From JANXQG01 sp963824275 (GTDB taxonomy: Bacteria > Planctomycetota > Planctomycetia > Pirellulales > Thermoguttaceae), in contig CAWGOT010000005.1 in the NCBI GenBank assembly GCA_963824275.1, forward strand, positions 62,001 through 126,000: DNA of 64,000 nt, read 5' to 3'. The notes under the pieces are model-generated. The model ran no database searches. It was not told the origin of the DNA and saw only the letters and a program-made list of their open reading frames with translations. The position numbers and the translations under genes are program-made. Positions within the stretch are counted from its first letter, which is position 1; every line of letters starts with the position of its first letter. Below, piece by piece: positions 9,295 through 16,162 of this stretch.

Positions 9295-10496
9295 ATGAAG
9301 ATCCTCGTAGCCAACCTCGGATCGACGAGCTTCAAGTACCGGTTGTTCGACATGGACAACCAGCGCCAGATTGGCGCGGGGGCATCGAGCGGATCGGCTC
9401 GCCCGAGAGCCGCTCGACGGTCCAAATAGGCGATTACCAGCAGGATCTGACGGTCAGGGCGGCCGACCACGTCGAGGCCCTCGGCCTCTGCTTGGCCCAG
9501 CTCACGTACAACGGGGCACCCGGTACTCCGGGTCGCGGCTGCCTCCGCGACGCGTCGGAGGTCTCGGCCATTGCCCTGAAGACGGTCCACGGCGGCCGCT
9601 ACAGCGGGGTCCAGCGGGTCACGCCCGACGTGCTCGCGGCGATGGAGGAAGTGTGCGGCGTCGCCCCGGCGCACAATCCGCCCTACATTGCGGCCATGCG
9701 TCTGCTGGCCGAGAAGTTGCCGCAGATTCCCCTCGTGGCCGTGTTCGAGACCGATTTCCATGCCACGATCCCGTCCCACAACCAGACCTACGCCGTTCCC
9801 TACGAGTGGTCCGAGTCGCACTCGATTCGCCGCTGGGGTTTCCACGGTGCCAGCCATCGCTATATCGCCGGGCGGACGGCCGAACTGCTCGGCCGCAACG
9901 ATCTGCGGATCATTTCCTGCCACCTGGGCGGTTCCAGTTCGCTGTGCGCCATTCGGCATGGCCAGAGCGTGGCCACGTCGATGGGCATGAGCCCTCAGAG
10001 CGGCCTGCCGCAGAACAACCGCGTGGGCGATTTCGACGCCTTCGCCCTGCCGCGGATCATGCGGCAGACGGGCAAGTCGCTGGCGGAAGTGCTCTCGATG
10101 CTGGCCAATCAGGGCGGTCTGTTGGGCATCAGCGGCATCAGCGGCGACTACCGCGACATCGCCGAGGCCGCCGGCAAGGGCAACGCCCGGGCCCGGCTGG
10201 CCCTGGACGTTTACACTGCCAGCGTGCGGCACTACCTGGGGGCCTATCTTGTGGAACTGGGCGGGGCCGACGCGATCGTCTTCACGGGCGGCATTGGCGA
10301 AAACCGCAGTGACCTGCGGACCGCCGTTTGCCGCAACCTGGCCGAGTTGGGCGTCGTGCTCGATCCCCAGGCCAACCAGCAGGCCCGCGGCGAGGTCGCG
10401 ATCCATGCTCCGCAGAGCCGCGTGCAGATCTGGGTCATGCCCACCAACGAAGAATTGGTGGTGGCCCGCCTGGCCGCAAAATTATTAAAGGAATGA
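9295..10496 (+). CDS. ackA: Acetate kinase family enzyme, frame broken at a G5 tract
   Basis: Acyl-phosphate:ADP kinase of about 400 residues; it would recover ATP from the acyl phosphate made by PduL. The N-terminus MKILVANLGSTSFKYRLFDM contains the family N-x-GSxSxK motif and starts at ATG 9295. The frame is lost after five G residues at 9378-9382; one extra G restores GGIERIGSPESR, and the frame then runs to 10496 with FETDFHATIP, RWGFHGASHRYI, SCHLGGSSSLCAI, GDFDAFALP, FTGGIGENR and NEELVVARLA. Both catalytic-core halves are intact, so this is most likely a functional gene with a base-count error, though slippage cannot be excluded. It is followed four bases later by a shell pentamer gene. 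Confidence 0.88.
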
Positions 10497-10500
10497 CGCC

Positions 10501-10812
10501 ATGATGATCGCCAAAGTCACCGGTTCGCTGGTCGCCACGCAGAAGGTCGATTCCATGGTCGGCCACAAGCTGATGCTGGTCGAGCCCTATCGCCTCGATC
10601 CGACCACCCGCGGCAGCCTCGTCACGACCGGGCGCGTGCTGGTGGCGGTCGATACGGTCGGCGCGGGAGAGGGCGAACTCGTGCTCATCACGCAAGGTTC
10701 CAGCGCCCGCTTGACTCCGGAAACGAAAACATTGCCCGTGGACACCGTGATCATCGGCATCCTCGACACGGTCCACGTGGTGCAGACGTGCGTGTACAAC
10801 AAGGAATCTTAA
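10501..10812 (+). CDS. BMC-P (EutN/CcmL) shell pentamer 1
   Basis: A 103-residue EutN/CcmL-type protein that caps the vertices of the microcompartment. Family features: MIAKVTGSLVATQKVDSM at the N-terminus, HKLMLVEPY, VAVDTVGAGEGELVLITQGSSAR and DTVIIGILDTV at the C-terminus. The start lies four bases after the acetate kinase stop, and the stop (10810-10812) nearly abuts the aldehyde dehydrogenase ATG at 10815. Three such pentamer genes in one locus are characteristic of PVM-type microcompartments. Confidence 0.95.
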   Translation: MMIAKVTGSLVATQKVDSMVGHKLMLVEPYRLDPTTRGSLVTTGRVLVAVDTVGAGEGELVLITQGSSARLTPETKTLPVDTVIIGILDTVHVVQTCVYNKES

Positions 10813-10814
10813 TC

Positions 10815-12251
10815 ATGGTCCACATCGACGAAACCTTGATTCGCAGCGTTGTCGAGCAGGTCCTGGCGCGGATGGGCGGCACGGTCCCGCCCTCGTCCAA
10901 CGGCGGCAGCCAGGGCCGCTTCGGCCTGTTCAGCGACGTGCCCAGCGCCGTGGCCGCCGCCCGCGAGGCCTTCGAGCGCCTCAGCCGCATGACGATCGCC
11001 GATCGCCAGCGGATCATCCAGCACATCCGCCGCATCTCGATCGAACAATCCGTCGAGCTGGGCACGATGGAGATGGAAGAGACGAAGATCGGCCGCCTGC
11101 AGCACAAGATCGAGAAGCTCAAGACGCTGGGCGAGCGTTCGCTGGGCGTGGAGTTCCTTCGCAGCGAGGTCTTCAGCGGCGATCACGGCCTGGCGGTGAT
11201 CGAGCACGCCCCCTTCGGCGTCATCGCCGCGGTCACGCCGGTCACGCACTCGCTGCCGACGATCACCGGCAACGCCGTGAACATGATTGCCGGCGGCAAC
11301 ACGCTGGTCGTCAATCCGCATCCGGGCGGCAGGCGGGTGGCCGCCGAGGGCGTCCGCCGCTTCAACGAGGCCATCTATCGCGACCTGGGCATCGACAACC
11401 TGATTTGCGTGATCGTCGAGCCGACGCTGGAGACGGCCGAGGCCCTCTTCAAGCATCGCGATATCTCGCTGATCTGCGTCACGGGAGGGCCGGCCGTGGC
11501 GCGGGCCGCCATGCAGCAGGCGAAGCGGGCGGTGGTCGCCGGGCCGGGCAATCCGCCCGTGGTCGTCGACGAGACGGCCGAACTCGACCGTGCCGCGCGG
11601 TCGATCATCATCGGGGCCGCCTACGACAACAACCTGCTGTGCATCGCCGAGAAGGAGGTCTTCGTGGTCGAGTCGGTCTTCGACGCCATGCTTTCCGCCA
11701 TGGAGCGGGCCGGGGCCGTGCGGTTGTGCGCCAAGGAAGTTGACGCCCTGACGAAGGTCGCCATCGGCAGCGTCGGCGAAGGCGCCCATAAGCACGACGT
11801 GCCGGCCAAGGACTTCATCGGCAAAGACGCGGCGGTGCTGGCCAGGGCGATCGGCAAGACGGTGCCGGCCGCCACCGAAGTGATCTTCGGCGAGACCGAC
11901 GAATCGAACCCCTTCGTGCCCGTCGAACAGATGATGCCTTTTTTGCCCTTCGTCCGCTGCCGCGACGTGGACGAGGCGATTGCCAAGGCCAAGGAGGCCG
12001 AGCACGGCTTCCGCCACACGGCGATCATCCATTCCACGAACGTGAACAACATGACCAAGATGGGCCGGGCGATGGACACCACGCTCTTCATCAAGAACGG
12101 CCCTTCGCCGGCCGGGCTGGGACTTGGCGGAGAGGGCTATGTCTCGTTTTCCATCGCCACGCCCACCGGCGAGGGCGTGACCACGCCGCTGACGTTCACC
12201 CGCGAGCGGCGCTGCACGATGGTCGATAACTTGAGGATTTTAGGAAAGTAA
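10815..12251 (+). CDS. CoA-acylating aldehyde dehydrogenase of the microcompartment
   Basis: A 478-residue member of the EutE/PduP branch of aldehyde dehydrogenases, converting an aldehyde plus CoA and NAD+ to acyl-CoA (here most likely lactaldehyde or propionaldehyde). ATG 10815, preceded by AAGGA (10801-10805), is preferred to an upstream GTG. The first 20 residues (VHIDETLIRSVVEQVLARMG) form an amphipathic encapsulation peptide. Then follow the Rossmann and catalytic domains with APFGVIAAVTPVTHSLPT, VVNPHPGG, CVTGGPAVARAA and the catalytic cysteine in YDNNLLCIAEKEV. The C-terminus GEGVTTPLTFTRERRC is typical of the group. It lies between two pentamer genes. Confidence 0.94.
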   Translation: MVHIDETLIRSVVEQVLARMGGTVPPSSNGGSQGRFGLFSDVPSAVAAAREAFERLSRMTIADRQRIIQHIRRISIEQSVELGTMEMEETKIGRLQHKIEKLKTLGERSLGVEFLRSEVFSGDHGLAVIEHAPFGVIAAVTPVTHSLPTITGNAVNMIAGGNTLVVNPHPGGRRVAAEGVRRFNEAIYRDLGIDNLICVIVEPTLETAEALFKHRDISLICVTGGPAVARAAMQQAKRAVVAGPGNPPVVVDETAELDRAARSIIIGAAYDNNLLCIAEKEVFVVESVFDAMLSAMERAGAVRLCAKEVDALTKVAIGSVGEGAHKHDVPAKDFIGKDAAVLARAIGKTVPAATEVIFGETDESNPFVPVEQMMPFLPFVRCRDVDEAIAKAKEAEHGFRHTAIIHSTNVNNMTKMGRAMDTTLFIKNGPSPAGLGLGGEGYVSFSIATPTGEGVTTPLTFTRERRCTMVDNLRILGK

Positions 12252-12254
12252 GCG

Positions 12255-12518
12255 ATGTACTACGGGCGTGTTGTCGGAAGCGCAACCGCGACGGTGAAGC
12301 ATCCTTCTATGGAAGGCAGCAAGCTGTTGTTGGTGATGGCACTTCAGTCCGACGGCCGCACGCCCGAGGGCGACCCGATCCTGGTGGTCGAGCGACTCGG
12401 CGCCGGACATGATGATGAAGTGATCGTGACCAGCGACGGCATGGCCACTCGCGAGCTCCTGAAGAGCAATACGTCGCCGGTCCGCTGGTCCGTGCTGGGG
12501 ATCCCGGATAGGAAGTAG
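12255..12518 (+). CDS. BMC-P (EutN/CcmL) shell pentamer 2
   Basis: An 87-residue EutN/CcmL-type vertex protein beginning MYYGRVVGSATATVKHPSME, with GSKLLLVMAL, LVVERLGAGHDDEVIVTSDG and a short C-terminus ending SVLGIPDRK. It starts three bases after the aldehyde dehydrogenase stop. It is shorter and clearly different from the pentamers at 10501 and 13390, so the three probably have separate positions or roles at shell vertices. Confidence 0.93.
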   Translation: MYYGRVVGSATATVKHPSMEGSKLLLVMALQSDGRTPEGDPILVVERLGAGHDDEVIVTSDGMATRELLKSNTSPVRWSVLGIPDRK

Positions 12519-12524
12519 AGGCTG

Positions 12525-12549
12525 GAGTACTGAGTACTGAGTACTGAGT
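12525..12549. repeat. Short heptamer array, GAGTACT
   Basis: Three and a half copies of the 7-bp unit GAGTACT directly after the second pentamer gene. The unit is itself nearly palindromic (AGTACT). A two-copy version is embedded at 13747-13759 in the larger repeat after the third pentamer gene. Confidence 0.75.
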
Positions 12550-12561
12550 CGCATACAAATC

Positions 12562-13290
12562 ATGCTAACCGCATCGACCGAAGACATCGACCGCATCGTG
12601 CGCGAAGTGATGGCGCAACTGGGAGCTGCCTCCGCGACCGTCGTCGCCCCTGCGCCAGCCGCGCCGGCCGCTGCGCCGCCTGCGGTTCGCGATGGCGACA
12701 TCTGCATCGATTCACGCGTGGTTACGCTGGAAACGATCGCCGGCCGTTTGCAGGGAGCAAAGCAACTGTTGGTCCCGACCGGCGCCCTGGTCACCCCGGC
12801 GGTCCACGACGAGTTGCGCCGCAAGGGCGTGGCGCTGGTCCGCGGAAGCTCGGCGGCGACGGCATGCAAAACGCCCTTCAGCGTGCTGCTGATCGGCCCG
12901 CCCCAGCACGATCCCGGCGCTGCGGTGCGGATGCTCGCGCAGGAAGGCATCGCGGTCCGAACGGAAGCCGCGAGTTGCATGATGGCCGCGACCGACACGT
13001 TGGCCGAGGCGGTTGCCGGCGGGCAAGCGCTAGGGCTGCTCTGGACGCGGCACACGGCCGTCGCCCTCTGCCTGGCGAACCGCCGCGCGGGCGTGCGGGC
13101 GGTCCTGGCGACCGGCATCGCAGCCACCGCGGCAGCCATATCCGCCGTGGGGGCCAACGTGCTGGTGGTCGACCCGGCCCTGGGCACGGCCTACGAAAAG
13201 AAGCAGATTTTCCGCGATTTCTGCCTCGGCGGAATTCGCGACTGTCCGAATGCGTTGAAAGAAAGACTTGAAGAAGGAGTTAGAATTTAG
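12562..13290 (+). CDS. Microcompartment-associated protein with RpiB/LacA-like C-terminus
   Basis: A 242-residue protein of unknown activity. Residues 5-20 (STEDIDRIVREVMAQLG) match the encapsulation peptides of the neighbouring enzymes. An Ala/Pro-rich linker (about 24-42) follows. Residues about 45-110 contain TLETIAGRLQGAKQLLVPTG and HDELRRKGVALVR. The C-terminal half has LGLLWTRHTAVALCLANRRAGVRAV, shown here only as landmarks WTRHTAV, NRRAGVRAV and VGANVLVVDP, a pattern like the ribose-5-phosphate isomerase B / LacAB fold. Genes with this kind of C-terminus are known in PVM microcompartment loci. It probably works inside the shell, perhaps as an isomerase or as a scaffold; catalytic residues were not confirmed. 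Its stop lies inside the following repeat. Confidence 0.75.
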   Translation: MLTASTEDIDRIVREVMAQLGAASATVVAPAPAAPAAAPPAVRDGDICIDSRVVTLETIAGRLQGAKQLLVPTGALVTPAVHDELRRKGVALVRGSSAATACKTPFSVLLIGPPQHDPGAAVRMLAQEGIAVRTEAASCMMAATDTLAEAVAGGQALGLLWTRHTAVALCLANRRAGVRAVLATGIAATAAAISAVGANVLVVDPALGTAYEKKQIFRDFCLGGIRDCPNALKERLEEGVRI

Positions 13291-13389
13291 GAGTTAGAAG
13301 TAAGAAGGCAGAATCAACGTGTCCATGCATCAGGGAGACTGTCTTCTAACTCCTAACTCCTAACTCCTAACTCCTAACTTCTAACTCCT
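13279..13389. repeat. Heptamer hairpin, TAACTCC family
   Basis: A left arm with GGAGTTAGAA units (13281-13311) and a right arm of tandem TAACTCC heptamers (about 13344-13389) can pair into a long stem. The left arm overlaps the last codons of the preceding gene and the right arm runs directly into the ATG of the third pentamer gene at 13390, so no conventional Shine-Dalgarno sequence is visible; CTAACTCCT immediately precedes the start codon. Confidence 0.8.
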
Positions 13390-13707
13390 ATGCGAGTTGC
13401 AGACGTTATTGGCACCGTGACCTTGAACCGCGCGCACCGCAGCATTGCCGGGGCGACGTGGAAGCTGGTCGTGCCGTTGTCGTGGGACAATTTGCTGGGC
13501 AAGTCCGACGCGCCCGTGGAAGAGGTCGTCGTGATGGACGAGCTCGGCGCCGGGCTGGGCTCGCGAATCGCGCTGAGCGAAGGCCGCGAGGCCGCCATGC
13601 CGTTCTACCCCGCCGTGAAACCGATCGATGCCTACAATGCCGCGATCCTCGACGCCTTCCAGGTCGAGATCCCGAAGGATTTGAAACAAAGTCCGGAGAT
13701 GACTTAG
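13390..13707 (+). CDS. BMC-P (EutN/CcmL) shell pentamer 3
   Basis: A 105-residue EutN/CcmL-type vertex protein: MRVADVIGTVTLNRAHRSIA, WKLVVPLSWDNLL, VVVMDELGAGLGSRIALSEGREA and a C-terminal extension with DAYNAAILDAFQVEIPKD. The first ATG is embedded at the end of a heptamer repeat and has no good ribosome-binding site, which may mean weak expression or coupling through the hairpin. It completes the three-pentamer set of the operon. Confidence 0.93.
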   Translation: MRVADVIGTVTLNRAHRSIAGATWKLVVPLSWDNLLGKSDAPVEEVVVMDELGAGLGSRIALSEGREAAMPFYPAVKPIDAYNAAILDAFQVEIPKDLKQSPEMT

Positions 13708-13930
13708 AACTTAGAACTTAGTGCTTAGAGCTTAGAGCGTAGAGCGGAGTACTGAGTACTACGCCCTAAGCCCTAAGCCCTACGCCCTACGCCCTAAGCC
13801 CTAAGCCCTACGCCCTACGCCCTAAGCTCTAAGCCCTACGCCCTACGCCCTACGCCCTAAGCCCTAAGCCCTAAGCCCTAAGCCCTACGCCCTAAGCCGC
13901 CCCGACCCCTAATCCCCAACCCCTAAGCCC
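13704..13930. repeat. Heptamer array, CTTAGAG / CCCTAAG family
   Basis: More than 20 tandem 7-bp units: a left part of ACTTAGA/GCTTAGA units, a short GAGTACT insert, then about 20 units of CCCTAAG or CCCTACG running up to 13930, one base before the aldolase ATG (13932). The two parts are partly complementary. No gene lies in it. At about 227 bases it is the longest uninterrupted array in the operon. Confidence 0.88.
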
Positions 13931-13931
13931 C

Positions 13932-14801
13932 ATGCTCAACATCCATAAGATCAAGCAAGAGATTTGCGAAATCGGCGATCGCCTTTACAAGCGGGGGTTC
14001 GCCGCCGCCAACGACGGCAACATCACTTATCGCATCAGCGAGAAGGAAGTCGTGTGCACGCCCACGCTGATCAGCAAGGGCTTCATGAAGCCGGACGATC
14101 TGTGCATCGTCGACATGGAAGGCAAGCAGCTTGCCGGCCGGCGGAAGCGGACGAGCGAGGTGATGCTGCACCTGGCGATCATGAAGGAGCGGCCGGACGT
14201 GAAGTCGGTCGTGCACTGCCATCCGCCGCATGCCACGGCCTTCGGCGTCGCCCGCGAGCCGATCCCGCAATGCGTGCTGCCGGAGGTCGAGATCTTTCTG
14301 GGCGACGTGCCGATCACCAAGTACGCCATCCCCGGCGGCAAGGAATTCGCCGACACGATCCTGCCCTTCGTAAAGAAGTCGAACGTCATCATCCTCGCCA
14401 ATCACGGCACCGTAAGCTTCGGGGAGACGGTCGAAAAGGCCTACTGGTGGACGGAGGTCCTCGACGCCTACTGCCGCATCTTGATGCTGGCCAAGGGCCT
14501 GGGCCGGGTGAACTACTTCACCGAGCCGGAGGCCCAGGGCCTGTTGGATCTCAAAGGCAAGTGGGGCTTTCCGGACCCGCGGACGGAGATCAAGAACTGC
14601 GACATCTGCGCCAACGACGTCTTCCGCGAAAGCTGGAAGGACACGGGCGTGGTGCAGGCGGCCTTTGCCCCGCCCAGTTTCAAGAACGCCGGGGCGAGCA
14701 ACGGCAGCGCCGCGCCTGCCGCCGCCAAGGGCACGGCGGATCAGGAAGCCTTGATCCAGGCCATTACCGACCGTGTGTTGGCCGAACTGGCCAAGCGATG
14801 A
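13932..14801 (+). CDS. Class II aldolase, L-fuculose/rhamnulose-1-phosphate type
   Basis: A 289-residue zinc-dependent class II aldolase (aldolase/adducin domain). It would split L-fuculose 1-phosphate or L-rhamnulose 1-phosphate into dihydroxyacetone phosphate and L-lactaldehyde. Visible are the substrate-loop NDGNITYRIS, the general acid region TSEVMLHLAIMKERPDVKSV followed by the zinc ligands VHCHPPHATAF, and the third zinc histidine in LANHGTVSFGETVEKAYWW. The domain ends near residue 215; a linker rich in Ala/Gly/Ser leads to a C-terminal amphipathic helix (DQEALIQAITDRVLAELAKR) that serves as an encapsulation peptide. Stop overlaps the next start (ATGA). Confidence 0.93.
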   Translation: MLNIHKIKQEICEIGDRLYKRGFAAANDGNITYRISEKEVVCTPTLISKGFMKPDDLCIVDMEGKQLAGRRKRTSEVMLHLAIMKERPDVKSVVHCHPPHATAFGVAREPIPQCVLPEVEIFLGDVPITKYAIPGGKEFADTILPFVKKSNVIILANHGTVSFGETVEKAYWWTEVLDAYCRILMLAKGLGRVNYFTEPEAQGLLDLKGKWGFPDPRTEIKNCDICANDVFRESWKDTGVVQAAFAPPSFKNAGASNGSAAPAAAKGTADQEALIQAITDRVLAELAKR

Positions 14802-15475
14802 TTTCTTGGGAAGTCCTCGACAGTTCGCCTGTTCCTGGGGGTAGCGAAGAGCTTCGCCTCTCCAAGCGCGGCGACGAGTTCTCAATCCGCCTGGGCCGTT
14901 GCGAGCTGATGAACAGCCGCGTCCACGGTTCGGAGGATGCCCTGGCGGAGCTTGCGTGCGCGAAAATTGCTGCCTGCCGCAGCCCCCGCGTCCTGATCGG
15001 AGGGCTGGGAATGGGGTATACCGTGGCTGCCGCCTTGCGTCGGCTCCCGGCCGACGGCAAGATCGTCGTGGCCGAATTGGTGCCGGCGGTCGTCCGATGG
15101 AACCGGGGCCTCCTTGCCGATCTGGCCGGCCGTCCCCTGGAGAGCGAGCGGGTCGAGGTTCGCGAGGTCGATATCGCGGAGATTCTGAGGGCGAAGCAGG
15201 CGACCTACGACGCCATCTTGCTGGACGTGGATAATGGCCCTCAGGGCTTGACGCGGAAGGGCAACAACTGGCTCTATTCGCGTGCCGGCCTGGATGCCGC
15301 CTGGAAGACGCTTCGGCCGAAGGGTGTGTTGGCCGTATGGTCGGCCGGTCCCGATCGGGCCTTCGCAGAGCGTCTGCACGATGCCGGCTTCGAAGTGGAC
15401 GAGGTCGCGGTGCGGTCGCGCGGTCCCCGCAAGGGCACGCGACAGACCATCTGGCTTGCCGTGCGGCGATCGTAG
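14798..15475 (+). CDS. Spermidine synthase-like methyltransferase-fold protein
   Basis: A 225-residue Rossmann-fold protein of the spermidine synthase/SAM-methyltransferase superfamily. The nucleotide-binding region reads RVLIGGLGMGYTVAAALRRL followed by KIVVAELVPAVVRWNR; a DAILLDVDNGP motif and the C-terminal RQTIWLAVRR are also typical. ATG 14798 overlaps the aldolase stop in ATGA, so it is translationally coupled and belongs to the operon. Its role in a microcompartment locus is unknown; there is no encapsulation peptide at either end, so it probably acts in the cytosol. The stop codon lies in the left arm of the next palindrome. Confidence 0.82.
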   Translation: MISWEVLDSSPVPGGSEELRLSKRGDEFSIRLGRCELMNSRVHGSEDALAELACAKIAACRSPRVLIGGLGMGYTVAAALRRLPADGKIVVAELVPAVVRWNRGLLADLAGRPLESERVEVREVDIAEILRAKQATYDAILLDVDNGPQGLTRKGNNWLYSRAGLDAAWKTLRPKGVLAVWSAGPDRAFAERLHDAGFEVDEVAVRSRGPRKGTRQTIWLAVRRS

Positions 15476-15562
15476 GGTGGGACCAGCGAGCTTGCGAGCG
15501 CCGGCCCACCAACATCGGCGATTGGTGGGCCGGCGCTCGCAAGCTCGCTGGTCCCACCCTAC
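15472..15562. repeat. Long perfect palindrome, GTAGGGTGGGACCAGCGAGC family
   Basis: Two 39-base arms (15472-15510 and 15524-15562) are perfect inverted complements around a 13-base loop. The first four bases, GTAG, include the stop codon of the preceding gene. A second copy is at 40505-40595. It may act as the operon terminator, though there is no T run, and as a mobile palindromic unit. Confidence 0.92.
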
Positions 15563-15692
15563 GGCTAAAACCGTGCAACCCTGACATCATTTCTGAAACG
15601 GACCCCTAAACCGCAAAAAGTCCGTTCGATCATCTTCTTCGGCTGTTCTTCTCAAAGTTTGCAGAGGCCTTGACTCATAAAACAAGAAGTGC

Positions 15693-15710
15693 TACAATCT
15701 GTAACGTTAC
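15693..15710. promoter_or_regulatory. BlaI-like operator
   Basis: TACAATCTGTA (15693-15703) fits the TACA-N3-TGTA dyad bound by BlaI/MecI repressors and overlaps a second palindrome, GTAACGTTAC (15701-15710). It sits 26 bases upstream of the BlaI-family gene start at 15736, where autoregulation would be expected. Confidence 0.65.
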
Positions 15711-15735
15711 ATCACGTCACACAAGGACTGCCGCC

Positions 15736-16119
15736 ATGCCGCGCAAGCAAAAACCGGCCCTCAGCGACCTGGAAAACAAGGTCATGGGCGTCGTCTGGGA
15801 ACACGGCCAGGCCACCGCCGACCTGGTCCGAACGGAGTTCGAAGGAAGTCAGCCCTTGAAGGATTCGACGGTGCGGACGATCTTGCGCCGCCTGGAGGAG
15901 AAGGGCTACCTTCGCCACACGACGGAAGGTCGAACGTACCTTTACGTCCCCACGGTGGCGTCGCAGAACGTCGCCGCCGATGCCGTGCGGGGCATTATCG
16001 AGCGGTTCTGCAATGGGAGCGTGGAAAACCTGCTCGTCGGCATGGTGGACCGCGAGGTCGTTTCAGCCGCCACGCTCCAGATCCTGGCAAAGCGGATCGC
16101 CGCCAACAAGGGAAAGTGA
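15736..16119 (+). CDS. BlaI/MecI/CopY-family repressor
   Basis: A 127-residue winged-helix repressor. Start ATG 15736 (MPRKQKPALSDLENKVMGVV) is chosen over an upstream in-frame codon because family members begin here. Features: LSDLENKVMGVVWEHGQATA, the recognition region KDSTVRTILRRLEEKGYLRH, and the wing TEGRTYLYVP, all matching BlaI. The C-terminal dimerisation region follows. In studied systems the paired M56 sensor protease triggers cleavage or release of this repressor. The next gene, 43 bases downstream, is such a protease, so the two form a signalling pair. Confidence 0.92.
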   Translation: MPRKQKPALSDLENKVMGVVWEHGQATADLVRTEFEGSQPLKDSTVRTILRRLEEKGYLRHTTEGRTYLYVPTVASQNVAADAVRGIIERFCNGSVENLLVGMVDREVVSAATLQILAKRIAANKGK

Positions 16120-16162
16120 TCGATAAGACCCAAGAACAGACCTCGTCACATGGGGAACTGAA

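Noticed and set aside
9378..9382. Programmed frameshift in acetate kinase
   Set aside because: There is no slippery heptamer plus structure, and other genes in the window break in the same way, so an assembly error is preferred.
9237..10406. 389-codon minus-strand frame over acetate kinase
   Set aside because: Shadow of the acetate kinase gene.
10809..12032. 407-codon minus-strand frame over the aldehyde dehydrogenase
   Set aside because: Antisense shadow; His/Arg/Asp-rich text with no family pattern, while the plus strand is a complete enzyme.
13704..13930. CRISPR-like array
   Set aside because: The repeat unit is 7 bp, contiguous, without spacers and without cas genes nearby.
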